DNA of 64,000 bases from Actinocatenispora comari. GTDB lineage: Bacteria > Actinomycetota > Actinomycetes > Mycobacteriales > Micromonosporaceae. Position 1 is the stretch's first letter, and each line of letters begins with the position of its first letter. Position numbers and translations under genes: made by a program. A model generated the notes under the pieces. It saw only the letters and a program-made list of their open reading frames with translations. It made no database searches and had not been told where the DNA came from. Of the stretch, positions 24,209 through 32,269 are shown in pieces. The DNA lies in assembly GCF_017312725.1 (NCBI RefSeq), contig NZ_BOPO01000053.1:124001-188000 (forward strand), given 5' to 3'.

Positions 24209-25594
24209 ATGACCTCCGGGACCTCGCCAGACCGGGCCGCTCCCGCGGAGTCCGCCGACGCCGCGCCGCGGGGAGCCGCACCGGCCGGCGCCCGTACGGT
24301 CGACCGGGGTCGCGGGCCGTTGCTGGTGAGCCTGTCCATCGTCGGCGTACTGGTCCTCGCCGTGGTGCTGATCGCCGTCGTCGGCCGGCACTCCGGCGAC
24401 CGCGGCGCGGACCGGGCGGGGCCGCGGCGCACGGTGGCGGTGCACCTCGTCGACATGGACATCGTTCCGGCCACCATCGGCGTGCCGCGCGGTACCCGGC
24501 TGACCCTGCAGGTGACCAACACCGGTGCGGTGCGGCACGACCTGGCCTTCCCGCACGGACCGGCCACCCGGATGCTGAACCCGGGCAGTAGCCAGCTTCT
24601 CGACCTGGGCACCGTCACAGCCGGCGAGACCGGCTGGTGCACCGTGCCCGGCCACAAGCAGGCCGGCATGACCCTGACGATCCAGGTGTCGGGTCAGCCG
24701 GCGACCGCCGCTCACGACGCCACCATCGACCCCGATGCGGTACCGGCACGCGGATTCCGGGCCCGCCCGGCGACGCTGCCGCCGGCCGGGCCCCGGGTGC
24801 ACCGGGTCACGCTGCACGTCCGGGACCGCACGCTGACCGTGGCCCCGGGCGTGACCCAACGCATGTGGACCTTCGGCGGAACCGTCCCCGGACCCACCCT
24901 GCACGGCAGGGTCGGCGACACCTTCGTCGTCACCCTGGTCAACGATGCGGGCATGGGCCACTCGATCGACTTCCACGCGAGTTCGGTCGCGCCCGACCGG
25001 GTGATGCGCACGATCGGTCCGGGCCAGCGGCTGGTCTACCGCTTCACCGCCCGACACGCCAGCGCCTTCCTGTACCACTGCGCCACCGCGCCGATGATCG
25101 AGCACCTCGGCAACGGCATGTACGGGGCGGTCGTGATCGACGCGCCCGACCTGCGCCCGGTGGCGGCCGAGTACGTGCTCGTCGGTTCCGAGCTCTACCT
25201 CGGGCCGGAGGGTGGTACCGGGGATGCGACCAAGATGCGCCGCGGCACGCCGGACGCCGTGGTCTTCAACGGCTACTACGACCAGTACCGGCACGCGCCG
25301 CTCACCGTGAAGCGTCAGGGCCGGGTGCGCATCTGGGTGGTGGACGCCGGGCTGACCCGGCCCATCGACTTCCACGTGGTCGGCGCCCCGTTCGACACCG
25401 TCTTCTCCGACGGCGGCTACCTGGTGCGCCCGGGCGATCGGTCCCGGGGCGCGGCGCAGGTGCTGGCGCTGCAACCCGGCCAGGGCGGTTTCGTGGAGTT
25501 CACCCCGGCCGGGCCCGGCCACTATCCGTTCCTCAGCCACCTGATGATCGACGCCGACCGGGGCGCCACCGGCACGCTGATCGTCACCCGGTAG
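24209..25594 (+). CDS. nirK: Membrane-anchored three-cupredoxin copper nitrite reductase
   Basis: 461 aa enzyme reducing nitrite to nitric oxide. One membrane helix (about 38-60) is followed by an extra cupredoxin domain with a full type 1 site (His110, Cys144, His149, Met154; GWCTVPGHKQAGM). Two NirK domains follow: type 1 ligands His251, Cys291, His299, Met304; type 2 ligands His256, His290 and His444; catalytic Asp254 and His389 (IDFH, YHCATAP, PIDFHVVGAP). The fused N-terminal cupredoxin probably acts as built-in electron donor. ATG 24209 follows GAGAGGGGC. Paired TAGT-N4-ACTA-type sites lie 100-132 bp upstream. Confidence 0.88.
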   Translation: MTSGTSPDRAAPAESADAAPRGAAPAGARTVDRGRGPLLVSLSIVGVLVLAVVLIAVVGRHSGDRGADRAGPRRTVAVHLVDMDIVPATIGVPRGTRLTLQVTNTGAVRHDLAFPHGPATRMLNPGSSQLLDLGTVTAGETGWCTVPGHKQAGMTLTIQVSGQPATAAHDATIDPDAVPARGFRARPATLPPAGPRVHRVTLHVRDRTLTVAPGVTQRMWTFGGTVPGPTLHGRVGDTFVVTLVNDAGMGHSIDFHASSVAPDRVMRTIGPGQRLVYRFTARHASAFLYHCATAPMIEHLGNGMYGAVVIDAPDLRPVAAEYVLVGSELYLGPEGGTGDATKMRRGTPDAVVFNGYYDQYRHAPLTVKRQGRVRIWVVDAGLTRPIDFHVVGAPFDTVFSDGGYLVRPGDRSRGAAQVLALQPGQGGFVEFTPAGPGHYPFLSHLMIDADRGATGTLIVTR

Positions 25595-25717
25595 TGCAGT
25601 CCGGTGTCGCCGGGCACAACGAGGCGGCGCAAACGGTGTCCCCGCGACCAACGACTCCGGCCGCGCTCGGTCGTCAGTCTGTACGACGTGTCACGCGAGT
25701 CGAGGCCGGAGGTCACC

Positions 25718-26518
25718 GTGACGGCTGTCTGGGGCGGCGAGGTCGGGGCCAGGGCGCTGACCGGCGGTGCCGGCGGGGACGGTCGCCGATCGCCCGGCCG
25801 TGGCCCGACCGGGTCGCCGTTGGCTGGCCGGCCGGGGCCGGATCTGCCGCGCCGGCGACCGAGCGCGGTGCCGGCACCGGCTCCACCCGGCGACGGGGCC
25901 CGCCCGGCCGCGCGCGGCGGTACCCACCGGGCCGTGCGCTCGGTGGTCGTCTGCGCCCGCGACGTCCCGGCGGTACAGGGGATGCTGGCCCGCGCGCGCT
26001 GGCCCGGCACCGTGTACGCGGCGACGTCCGGCGACGACGTGCTGGGCCGGCTGGCACGGCACCCGGCCGATGCGGTACTGGTCGACTGCGCCAGCGTGCT
26101 GCCCGGTTGCGTCCCGTTCGTCCGGCAGGTCCGGGAACGCAGTCCGCGCACCGCGGTGGTGGTGGTCGGCGCGGACAGCCCCCAGCTGGTTGCCGGGGTG
26201 CTGACGGCAGGAGCGTGCGGTGTGGTCGGCGGCGGCCGGCATGGGGTGGAACTGGCGGTCGCGCTGGCGCGCGGACTGCGTGCACTGCGCCCGGACGGTA
26301 CGCCGGCGCCGGCCGGGCCGGGCTGCGCGCTGACCGATCGGGAGCTGGAGGTGCTGCGCCGGATGGCCGACGGCCTGACCAACGCCGAGATCGGCCGCGA
26401 CCTCTACATCGCCGAGGACACCGTCAAGACGCACGCCCGCCGGCTGTACCGCAAGCTCGGTGTCAGCGACCGCGCGCACGCGGTGGCGCGGGCGTTCCGG
26501 GCCGGTCTGGTTTCCTGA
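25718..26518 (+). CDS. Orphan LuxR-type regulator with degenerate receiver
   Basis: 266 aa. An N-terminal 65-residue disordered Pro/Gly/Arg segment precedes a receiver-like fold (SVVVCARDVPAVQGMLARA; AVLVDCASVLPGC; AVVVVGADSP). This keeps the phosphoacceptor-like Asp but lacks the acidic pair at its first strand. A complete GerE/LuxR HTH ends the protein (LTDRELEVLRRMADGLTNAEIG; IAEDTVKTHARRLYRKLG). GTG 25718 follows GGAGG at 25708-25712. Lying 123 bp behind nirK with no kinase partner, it may read a signal other than phosphorylation. Confidence 0.78.
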   Translation: MTAVWGGEVGARALTGGAGGDGRRSPGRGPTGSPLAGRPGPDLPRRRPSAVPAPAPPGDGARPAARGGTHRAVRSVVVCARDVPAVQGMLARARWPGTVYAATSGDDVLGRLARHPADAVLVDCASVLPGCVPFVRQVRERSPRTAVVVVGADSPQLVAGVLTAGACGVVGGGRHGVELAVALARGLRALRPDGTPAPAGPGCALTDRELEVLRRMADGLTNAEIGRDLYIAEDTVKTHARRLYRKLGVSDRAHAVARAFRAGLVS

Positions 26519-26547
26519 CCGGCGACGCCCCGGCCGGACCGGGGCCC

Positions 26548-26596
26548 GCCCGAGCTGTGCCGGCCCGATCGGGGGGCGGGCCGGCACAGCTCGGGC
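26548..26596. terminator. Long bidirectional terminator hairpin
   Basis: A perfect 20-bp stem: left arm 26548-26567 (GCCCGAGCTGTGCC...), loop ATCGGGGGG (26568-26576), right arm 26577-26596. It lies between the convergent LuxR and PucR-type genes. Confidence 0.8.
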
Positions 26597-26632
26597 CATG
26601 CCGTCGCCGTGGTCGCTCGGCCCGGCAGCGGG

Positions 26633-27829
26633 TCAGGGCTGGGGCGGGTGCGGGAGCTGGGTCCAGGCGTGGCAGGCGGCCACGATCTCGGCGCACTCGC
26701 CCGGGTGCGTCAGGCTGCGACCGGTGATCAGCTCGATCCGGTGCAGCCGGTGCCGCACCGTGTTCTGGTGACAGCGCAGCAGCTTGCCGGCGGCCGGCGC
26801 GGACCCGCCCGCCTCGACCCAGGCGGTCAGCGTCTGCAGCAGCATGTCGCGGCGCTCCGCCGGCAGGTCGAGCAGGCCACCGAGTACGGTCCGGGCCGCG
26901 TCCTGCGCGGCGGACGGGGCGGAGGCGACCAGGACGTTCATCGGGGTGTCCTGGAACTGCTCGACCGGATCGACGCCGCCGTGCCGCTGCAGCACGAGCT
27001 CGGCCAGCCCGAGCGCCCACGGGGCGCGGCGCAGCAGCTCGAACACCGGGCTGACGCCGACCGGGCCGGTGGCGTGCCGGGCGAGCACGTCGAGCGCGAC
27101 GGCGTTGCGCGCCGCGGTGCCCAGGGACAGCAGGCCGACCAGCGCGTCCTGCCGCAGGTGCCACACCGACGGCACGTCCACCGCGGACAGGTACGAGTCG
27201 ACCCGGGGCAACGGGTCCTGGCCGAGCGTGGTCGCCGCGGCGACCACGACGAACGTGCCGTCCATCGGCAGCCGCAGCATCCCGGCGATCTCGATGACGG
27301 TGCCCACGCTCGTCGTCTCGGACAGCAACACGTTGACCAGCGCGGCGCGCTCGCGTTCCCGGCTGAGCAGGATGTGCTGGGCCTCTTCCCGGTAGGCGTG
27401 GATGAGCGCGTCGCCGACCTGGTTGTGCAGGCGGAACATCAGGTGCGACAGGTCGACCATGTCGTCGGCGGGGATCGCCGGCGGGGTGCGCGCGGCAGCG
27501 ATCATCGCCTCCCACACCTCGTCGTAGCCCATCCGGAACGAGGTGAGCAGGTCGGCCAGCGCGAGGCCCTGCTGGGCGCGGAGCCGGCCGCTGCGTTCCG
27601 CGGCGCTCAGGTCGTCGCGGCGCCCGGTGAGGCGGTCGAAGACCTCGTGCACGTTCGCGGCGACGAGCTTCCACACCACGTCGCGGCTGCCGCTCGCGGC
27701 CGACGCGTACATCGGCAGCTCGGCGATCCGGCGGTCGGTCATTCGATCGAGCATCGCGTGCAGGCCCGGGGTCATGCGCTCGATGACCCGCTCGGCCGTC
27801 CTGGTGGTCGTGGGGACGGTACTGGACAC
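26633..27829 (-). CDS. PucR/CdaR-type transcriptional regulator
   Basis: 398 aa. An N-terminal helical ligand domain (DRRIAELPMYASAASGSRDV; LRAQQGLALADLLTSFRMGYDEVW) is followed by a GGDEF-like central fold and the PucR C-terminal HTH (LLQTLTAWVEAGGSAPAAGK; HQNTVRHRLHRIELITGRSL). GTG 27829 is the best start, since the longer open frame runs into the divergent hydrolase. A perfect 40-bp palindrome lies 61 bp upstream and between the two genes. Confidence 0.8.
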   Translation of the reverse strand: MSSTVPTTTRTAERVIERMTPGLHAMLDRMTDRRIAELPMYASAASGSRDVVWKLVAANVHEVFDRLTGRRDDLSAAERSGRLRAQQGLALADLLTSFRMGYDEVWEAMIAAARTPPAIPADDMVDLSHLMFRLHNQVGDALIHAYREEAQHILLSRERERAALVNVLLSETTSVGTVIEIAGMLRLPMDGTFVVVAAATTLGQDPLPRVDSYLSAVDVPSVWHLRQDALVGLLSLGTAARNAVALDVLARHATGPVGVSPVFELLRRAPWALGLAELVLQRHGGVDPVEQFQDTPMNVLVASAPSAAQDAARTVLGGLLDLPAERRDMLLQTLTAWVEAGGSAPAAGKLLRCHQNTVRHRLHRIELITGRSLTHPGECAEIVAACHAWTQLPHPPQP

Positions 27830-27890
27830 CCGCACAGGGTACGGGGCGTGTCGACCCCGCACCGTGCGTGATCGCCGGGGCCGGCGAGTT

Positions 27891-27930
27891 GCTTGTATCA
27901 GCAACCTTATATAAGGTTGCTGATACAAGC
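27891..27930. promoter_or_regulatory. Perfect 40-bp palindrome in a divergent promoter
   Basis: Arms GCTTGTATCAGCAACCTTAT (27891-27910) and its exact reverse complement (27911-27930) meet at TTATATAA with no mismatch and no spacer. It lies between the PucR-type regulator (start 27829) and the hydrolase (start 27951). The TATA-like centre could serve as -10 on both strands, so binding would silence both genes. Confidence 0.75.
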
Positions 27931-27950
27931 CCGCGGCGAGAGAAGGCACC

Positions 27951-28739
27951 ATGAGCAGCTCGATCACGACCGGCAGCGCGCGGCCCACCCGGCACGCTGT
28001 CCCGCTCGACGACGGCGTCGAGATCACCCTCCAGGACCGGGACCGCAGCCGGCCGTTCCTGCTGCTGCACGGCGGCGGCGGGGTGGCCACCATGGCCGGC
28101 TTCGCCGACCTGCTCGCCGAGCGCACCCGCACCCGCGTCCTGCTGCCCACCCACCCCGGTTTCGCCGGTACCCCGAAGGCACCGGCACTGACCGGCGTCG
28201 CCGCGCTGGCCCGCGCGTACCTGGCGCTGCTGGAGCGGCTCGACCTCGCCGACGTGACCGTGCTCGGCAACTCGTTCGGCGGCTGGCTCGCCGCCGAGAT
28301 CGCCCTGCAGGCAAGCCCCCGGGTCGGCCGGGTGATCCTCGTCGACGGCATCGGGATCGACGTGCCCGGCCACCCGATGACCGACGTCAGCGGGATGTCC
28401 ACGGCCGAGATCCGGACGTACTCGTTCCACGACCCGCGGCGCGCGCCGACGCCGCCCGCCGGTACCGCCGGGCCCAGCCCGGACGTGCGCGCCCTGATCG
28501 GCTACACCGGGCCGGCCATGGCCGACCCCACCCTGGCCGGCCGGCTCGCCGGCATCGACGTACCGGCGCACGTGCTGTGGGGCGCGAGCGACCGCATCGT
28601 CGACCCGGAGTACGGGAAGGCGCTCGCCGCGGCGATCCCGGCCGCGACGTTCACCCTGCTGCCGAGCACCGGGCACCTGCCCCAGCTGGAGACGCCCGAG
28701 CTGCTGCTCGGCGCGCTGCTGAACCTCGGCGACGAGTGA
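27951..28739 (+). CDS. Alpha/beta hydrolase under PucR-type control
   Basis: 262 aa. HGGGGVATMAGF forms the oxyanion region, VLGNSFGGWLAAEI the nucleophile elbow (GNSFGG), WGASDRIVDPEYG the acid, and STGHLPQLETP the histidine. The triad is complete. GAGAAGG precedes ATG 27951. Its only neighbour in context is the divergent regulator and the 40-bp palindrome, pointing to induction by a small ester or lactone. Substrate unknown. Confidence 0.82.
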   Translation: MSSSITTGSARPTRHAVPLDDGVEITLQDRDRSRPFLLLHGGGGVATMAGFADLLAERTRTRVLLPTHPGFAGTPKAPALTGVAALARAYLALLERLDLADVTVLGNSFGGWLAAEIALQASPRVGRVILVDGIGIDVPGHPMTDVSGMSTAEIRTYSFHDPRRAPTPPAGTAGPSPDVRALIGYTGPAMADPTLAGRLAGIDVPAHVLWGASDRIVDPEYGKALAAAIPAATFTLLPSTGHLPQLETPELLLGALLNLGDE

Positions 28740-28778
28740 ATCCGCTGCCCGGTCACAGCAGCGGCACGATTGCCCGGC

Positions 28779-29435
28779 TCACCGGCGGCTGGCGAACAGC
28801 ACCGCGCCGGGCACGGTCTCCTCGGGCGCGAGCACCATCTCGGCCCGAACGGTGAAACCGGCCTCCCGCAGCCACTCCGCGACCCGGCCGGGCCGCCGGC
28901 GGTGCACCCGCACCCGCATCGGATGCCCGCCGTACCCCTGGGTCTTGAGCCGGAACCCGTCGCCGACGTGGAAGCCGAGCAGCAGCGGCCCGCCGGGCCG
29001 CAACACCCGCCGGAACTGTTGGAAGACGGCGGGAACCTCGTCGTCCGGCACATGGATCAGCGACCACCAGGCGATCAGCCCGGTCACCGAGCCGTCGCGA
29101 AGCACCAGGTCGGTCATCGAACCCACCTCGAACCGCAGGTGCGGATGCGCCCGCCGGGCCACCTCGATCATGCCGGGGGAGAGGTCGACGCCGAACGCGT
29201 CGAGACCCAGCCCGCCCAGCTGGCGCGTCACGTGGCCGGGCCCGCAACCCACGTCGGCCACCGGGCCGCCACCCGCGGCGCGCACCAGCTCCGCGAACGA
29301 CGCGAGCACCATCCGGATGTACGGATCGGCGTCGAGCGAGTCGCGCATCAGCTCGGCGTAGCTCCCCGCGACCGTGTCGTACGAGGTGCGTACGTCGGTC
29401 AGCCAGGTCGCGGCACCGGAGTCGAGATTCGGCAC
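28779..29435 (-). CDS. Class I SAM-dependent methyltransferase
   Basis: 218 aa. Motif I is VADVGCGPGHVTRQL, motif II region GVDLSPGMIEVARRA, then VTGLIAWWSLIHVPDD and the post-motif FRRVLRPGGPLLLGF. The substrate is not evident. Convergent with the hydrolase gene and 46 bp after the TrmO gene on the same strand. Confidence 0.82.
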   Translation of the reverse strand: MPNLDSGAATWLTDVRTSYDTVAGSYAELMRDSLDADPYIRMVLASFAELVRAAGGGPVADVGCGPGHVTRQLGGLGLDAFGVDLSPGMIEVARRAHPHLRFEVGSMTDLVLRDGSVTGLIAWWSLIHVPDDEVPAVFQQFRRVLRPGGPLLLGFHVGDGFRLKTQGYGGHPMRVRVHRRRPGRVAEWLREAGFTVRAEMVLAPEETVPGAVLFASRR

Positions 29436-29481
29436 CGCGCCATTGTCCCGCCCGCCGGCGCCGCCGTGCCGCGCGGTGCGG

Positions 29482-29958
29482 TCAGGGCTGGTAGTACTCG
29501 GCCATCAGCGTGGTTGCCCAGGCCGGCTGGCGCACCGGATCGGTCGGCCCGAACTCGACGTGGTAGGGCTTGATGTCCAGCACCGGGGTGCCGTCCAGCG
29601 CGTCGAGGCCGGCCACGTGCAGGTCGCGGCCGTCGACGGCGAGCAGCCGGCACACCGAGACACCGAGGCGGTTGGGCCGGAACGGCCCGCGGTGCGCGAA
29701 GACCCCCAGCAGCGGCCCGTCCGGGCTCTTGCGCGGCGGCCGCGGCTCGCGCTGCGCGTCCGCCTCGTCGAGCCGGTCGAACTGGAAGACGACCTCCAGG
29801 TGGGAGAAGTCGGCCAGCCCCTGCAGTGCCGACGGCTCGAACCGCTCGGCCAGGCGGATGACCGCCCGCACGTCGTACCAGTGGTCCTCGTACATCTCCG
29901 GCCGGCCCCCGACGACGCGGGCCACCGGGCGCAGCACGATCTCGTTCGGCTCGCTCAT
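29482..29958 (-). CDS. TrmO/TsaA-family tRNA t6A37 N6-methyltransferase-like protein
   Basis: 158 aa beta-barrel SAM enzyme of the UPF0066 family. FAHRGPFRPNRLGVSVCRLL and DGTPVLDIKPY are the conserved blocks, with the SAM-binding RxxxRPNxxG pattern. TrmO methylates N6-threonylcarbamoyl-adenosine at tRNA position 37. Some family members differ in substrate, so the exact target is inferred. It overlaps the MFS gene by ATGA, an unusual pairing that suggests co-transcription. Confidence 0.78.
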   Translation of the reverse strand: MSEPNEIVLRPVARVVGGRPEMYEDHWYDVRAVIRLAERFEPSALQGLADFSHLEVVFQFDRLDEADAQREPRPPRKSPDGPLLGVFAHRGPFRPNRLGVSVCRLLAVDGRDLHVAGLDALDGTPVLDIKPYHVEFGPTDPVRQPAWATTLMAEYYQP

Positions 29959-31343
29959 CGGCCGAGCCTATCCGTCCCGGGCGCGCGCCGCCGCGGCAGC
30001 AGCAGCGCCAGCGCGGCGGCGCCGGCGACCACCCCGGCGGTACCGGCCAGCGCCGGCGGCATGGCCGTGGCGGGATCGGTACCAGCGAAGTACCGGCCGC
30101 CGATGACCGCGATGCCCAGCGCGGTGCCGAGTTGGATCACCGTGTTGAGCACGCCGGAGGCGCTGCCGGCATGCTCGTCGGGTACGCCGGTGAGGACGAC
30201 ACCGGTCAGGATGGCCACGCACAAGCCCATGCCCAGCCCCATGCTCAGCAGCGGCAGGCCGACGGTGACCCATCCCGCGCCGTACCGGTCGAGTCCGGCC
30301 GCGAGCCCGGCCGTGCTCGCCGCGAGCAGCGCCAGCCCGGCGGCGATGCTGGTACGGCCGTGCCGGGCGGCGGCGCGCCGGGCGATGCCGGAGGTCGCGA
30401 CGATGCCGACCGGCCAGGCCAGCGCGATCGCCGCGGTGCGCAGCGGGGACCAGTGCCAGCCGTCCTGCAACCCGTAGCTGAGCACCAGCAGCACCGACCC
30501 GACTCCCGCGAACAGCATCGCGAGTACGGCCAGCCCGACGGCGAACGACCGGTGCCGGAACAGCACCGGCGGGACGAGCGCGTGCCCGCCGCGCCGCCGC
30601 TGCACCGCCACGAACGCCACGAGTACCGGTGCGGCCAGGGCCAGCCGCCAGCCGATCCGCTTACCGACGAGCGGGACGAGGACCAGCACCGAGGCCAGCC
30701 CGAGCAGGACCGTGCCGGCCGGATCGGGCCGCAGCGGCAGTGTCGACCGGGACTCGGGCAGGTACCGCAGGCAGCCGGCCGCGGTAGCGACGACCACCGG
30801 TACGTTGACGAGGAAGATGCTGCGCCAGCCGAGCCCGAACGGCCCGTACTCGGTGAGCACGCCGCCCAGCAGCGGGCCGCTCACATTGGCCAGGCTCAAC
30901 GCGATGCCGTAGCAGGTCAGCGCGGTCGCCCGGGCGGCCCCGGCGAACAGCACCGTGATCATCGCCAGTACCGGCGGGACCATCAGCCCGGCGCAGGCGC
31001 CCTGCGCCAACCGGGCGGCGATCAGCGTCGCGGGGCCGGTCGCGGCGCCGGCCGCGACCGAGGCGGCGCCGAACCCGATCATGCCGACCAGGAAGACCCG
31101 CTTGCGGCCGACGAGATCGCCGAGCCGGCCGCCGGGGATCAACACCAGTGCGAACGCGAGGGCGTACCCGGCGAGGATCCACTGCGTGGTGGCGGGCCCG
31201 GCGGCCAGGTCGGCGCGGATGCGCGGCAGCGCGACGCCGACGATCGTGCCGTCCAGCAGGTCCAGGAACACCGCGGTGAGCAGCAGTGCCAGCACCGGCC
31301 AGCGGTGCCGGGTCGGGGTGGGCGTGGGGAGCGCGACGGCCAC
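29955..31343 (-). CDS. MFS multidrug efflux transporter (DHA2-like)
   Basis: 462 aa with 12-14 membrane helices. LDLLDGTIVGVALPRI matches motif D1 of DHA2 drug:H+ antiporters, GGRLGDLVGRKRVFLVG motif A, and AQGACAGLMVPPVLA the helix 4 region. Divergent from a MarR gene with two overlapping inverted repeats between them, the standard efflux/repressor layout. The drug class is unknown. Confidence 0.85.
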   Translation of the reverse strand: MAVALPTPTPTRHRWPVLALLLTAVFLDLLDGTIVGVALPRIRADLAAGPATTQWILAGYALAFALVLIPGGRLGDLVGRKRVFLVGMIGFGAASVAAGAATGPATLIAARLAQGACAGLMVPPVLAMITVLFAGAARATALTCYGIALSLANVSGPLLGGVLTEYGPFGLGWRSIFLVNVPVVVATAAGCLRYLPESRSTLPLRPDPAGTVLLGLASVLVLVPLVGKRIGWRLALAAPVLVAFVAVQRRRGGHALVPPVLFRHRSFAVGLAVLAMLFAGVGSVLLVLSYGLQDGWHWSPLRTAAIALAWPVGIVATSGIARRAAARHGRTSIAAGLALLAASTAGLAAGLDRYGAGWVTVGLPLLSMGLGMGLCVAILTGVVLTGVPDEHAGSASGVLNTVIQLGTALGIAVIGGRYFAGTDPATAMPPALAGTAGVVAGAAALALLLPRRRAPGTDRLGR

Positions 31344-31375
31344 GATCGTTCTCCTATCCTGTTCCGGTCAGGTGC

Positions 31376-31412
31376 GAGAATCTCTGAGTTAGATTCTCTC
31401 TATTATAGAGAG
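31376..31412. promoter_or_regulatory. Two overlapping palindromes between MFS and MarR genes
   Basis: GAGAATCT (31376-31383) pairs with AGATTCTC (31391-31398) across 7 bases. CTCTCTAT (31396-31403) pairs with ATAGAGAG (31405-31412) around one T. They share three bases and end 11 bp before the MarR start. Both are perfect and AT-rich. Confidence 0.65.
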
Positions 31413-31422
31413 GAATTCACCT

Positions 31423-31890
31423 GTGTCAGGTGCTGCGCGCGCCGCCCAGGTCGCGGCGCTGTCCGAACAGGCGCGGGTCGCGGCGAGCCGAGGGGTGCTG
31501 TTCCACGCCGCGGTCGCCTCGGCCGTCGGTATCAACGTCACCGACGTGACCTGCCTGGGCCTGCTGGACAAGAACGGCCCGATGAGTGCCGGGCGGCTGG
31601 CCGAAGCCGTCGGGCTCTCCCGCGGGGGCGCGATCACCGCGGCGATCGACCGGCTGGAACGGGCCGGGTTCGTCCGTCGCCGGCGTGCCGACGACGACCG
31701 CCGGCAGGTGCTCGTCGAGCTGCGCCCGGACGGTTCGTACCAACGGCTGACGGCGACGTTCGCCGCGCTCGGCGACGCGTACCGCGAGCTGATCGAGTCG
31801 TACTCGGACCGGCAGCTGGCCGTGCTGCTCGACTTCACCGAGAAGGCCAACGCCATCCTCGACGACCAGACCCGCCGGCTACGCGGCTGA
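31423..31890 (+). CDS. MarR family transcriptional regulator
   Basis: 155 aa. The winged helix runs from DVTCLGLLDKNGPMSAGRL through LSRGGAITAAIDRLERAGF and RRRADDDRRQVLVEL (beta wing). Dimerisation helices flank it. GTG 31423 overlaps the end of the palindrome region closely, so the transcript has a very short leader. It presumably represses itself and the divergent MFS exporter. Confidence 0.83.
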   Translation: MSGAARAAQVAALSEQARVAASRGVLFHAAVASAVGINVTDVTCLGLLDKNGPMSAGRLAEAVGLSRGGAITAAIDRLERAGFVRRRRADDDRRQVLVELRPDGSYQRLTATFAALGDAYRELIESYSDRQLAVLLDFTEKANAILDDQTRRLRG

Positions 31891-31918
31891 GCCCGGGGCC
31901 GACACCCCCGTGGTCGGT

Positions 31919-32080
31919 CAGCGGCGCGGCTCGGCGCGGTCCGGGAGCGGGGCGTCGGCGTCGAGGTAGCGGGCGGCCACAGCTCGGTTGTACCGGGTGA
32001 ACATCGCGCCGAGGATGGCCAGATCGTCCTCGGTCCAGCCGGCGAGCAGCGCCGCGATGTCCCGCCGGCGTCGCCGGCGA
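31919..32080 (-). pseudogene. Possible decayed C-terminus of a MarR-type regulator
   Basis: On the minus strand, DIAALLAGWTEDDLAILGAMF followed by TRYNRAVAARYL resembles the last helix of MarR proteins. No winged helix precedes it; instead there is a low-complexity Arg/Ala/Ser-rich frame across tandem repeats. The 380-bp stretch 31891-32269 otherwise contains only those repeats. Assignment is tentative. Confidence 0.35.
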
Positions 32081-32081
32081 A

Positions 32082-32116
32082 CCCGGCTCGCCTCCCGGCT
32101 CGCCTCCCGGCTCGCC
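32082..32116 (+). repeat. 12-bp tandem repeat, nearly three copies
   Basis: CCCGGCTCGCCT at 32082-32093 and 32094-32105, with a partial third to 32116. A second duplication, GGGTCGCGCGCAC, follows at about 32130-32142 and 32150-32161. Confidence 0.75.
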
Positions 32117-32269
32117 GGCTCGGCGAACGGGTCGCGCGCACGGCGACCGGGTCGCGCGCACCGGCGTGGCCGACCGTGCCGGCGGCAGCCGCGACGCGCG
32201 CCCGGCGCGGCGTCGTCGCCACCGGTGCCGGCCCGGGTCCGGCGCAGCCGCATACGGTAGGGTTCCGGC

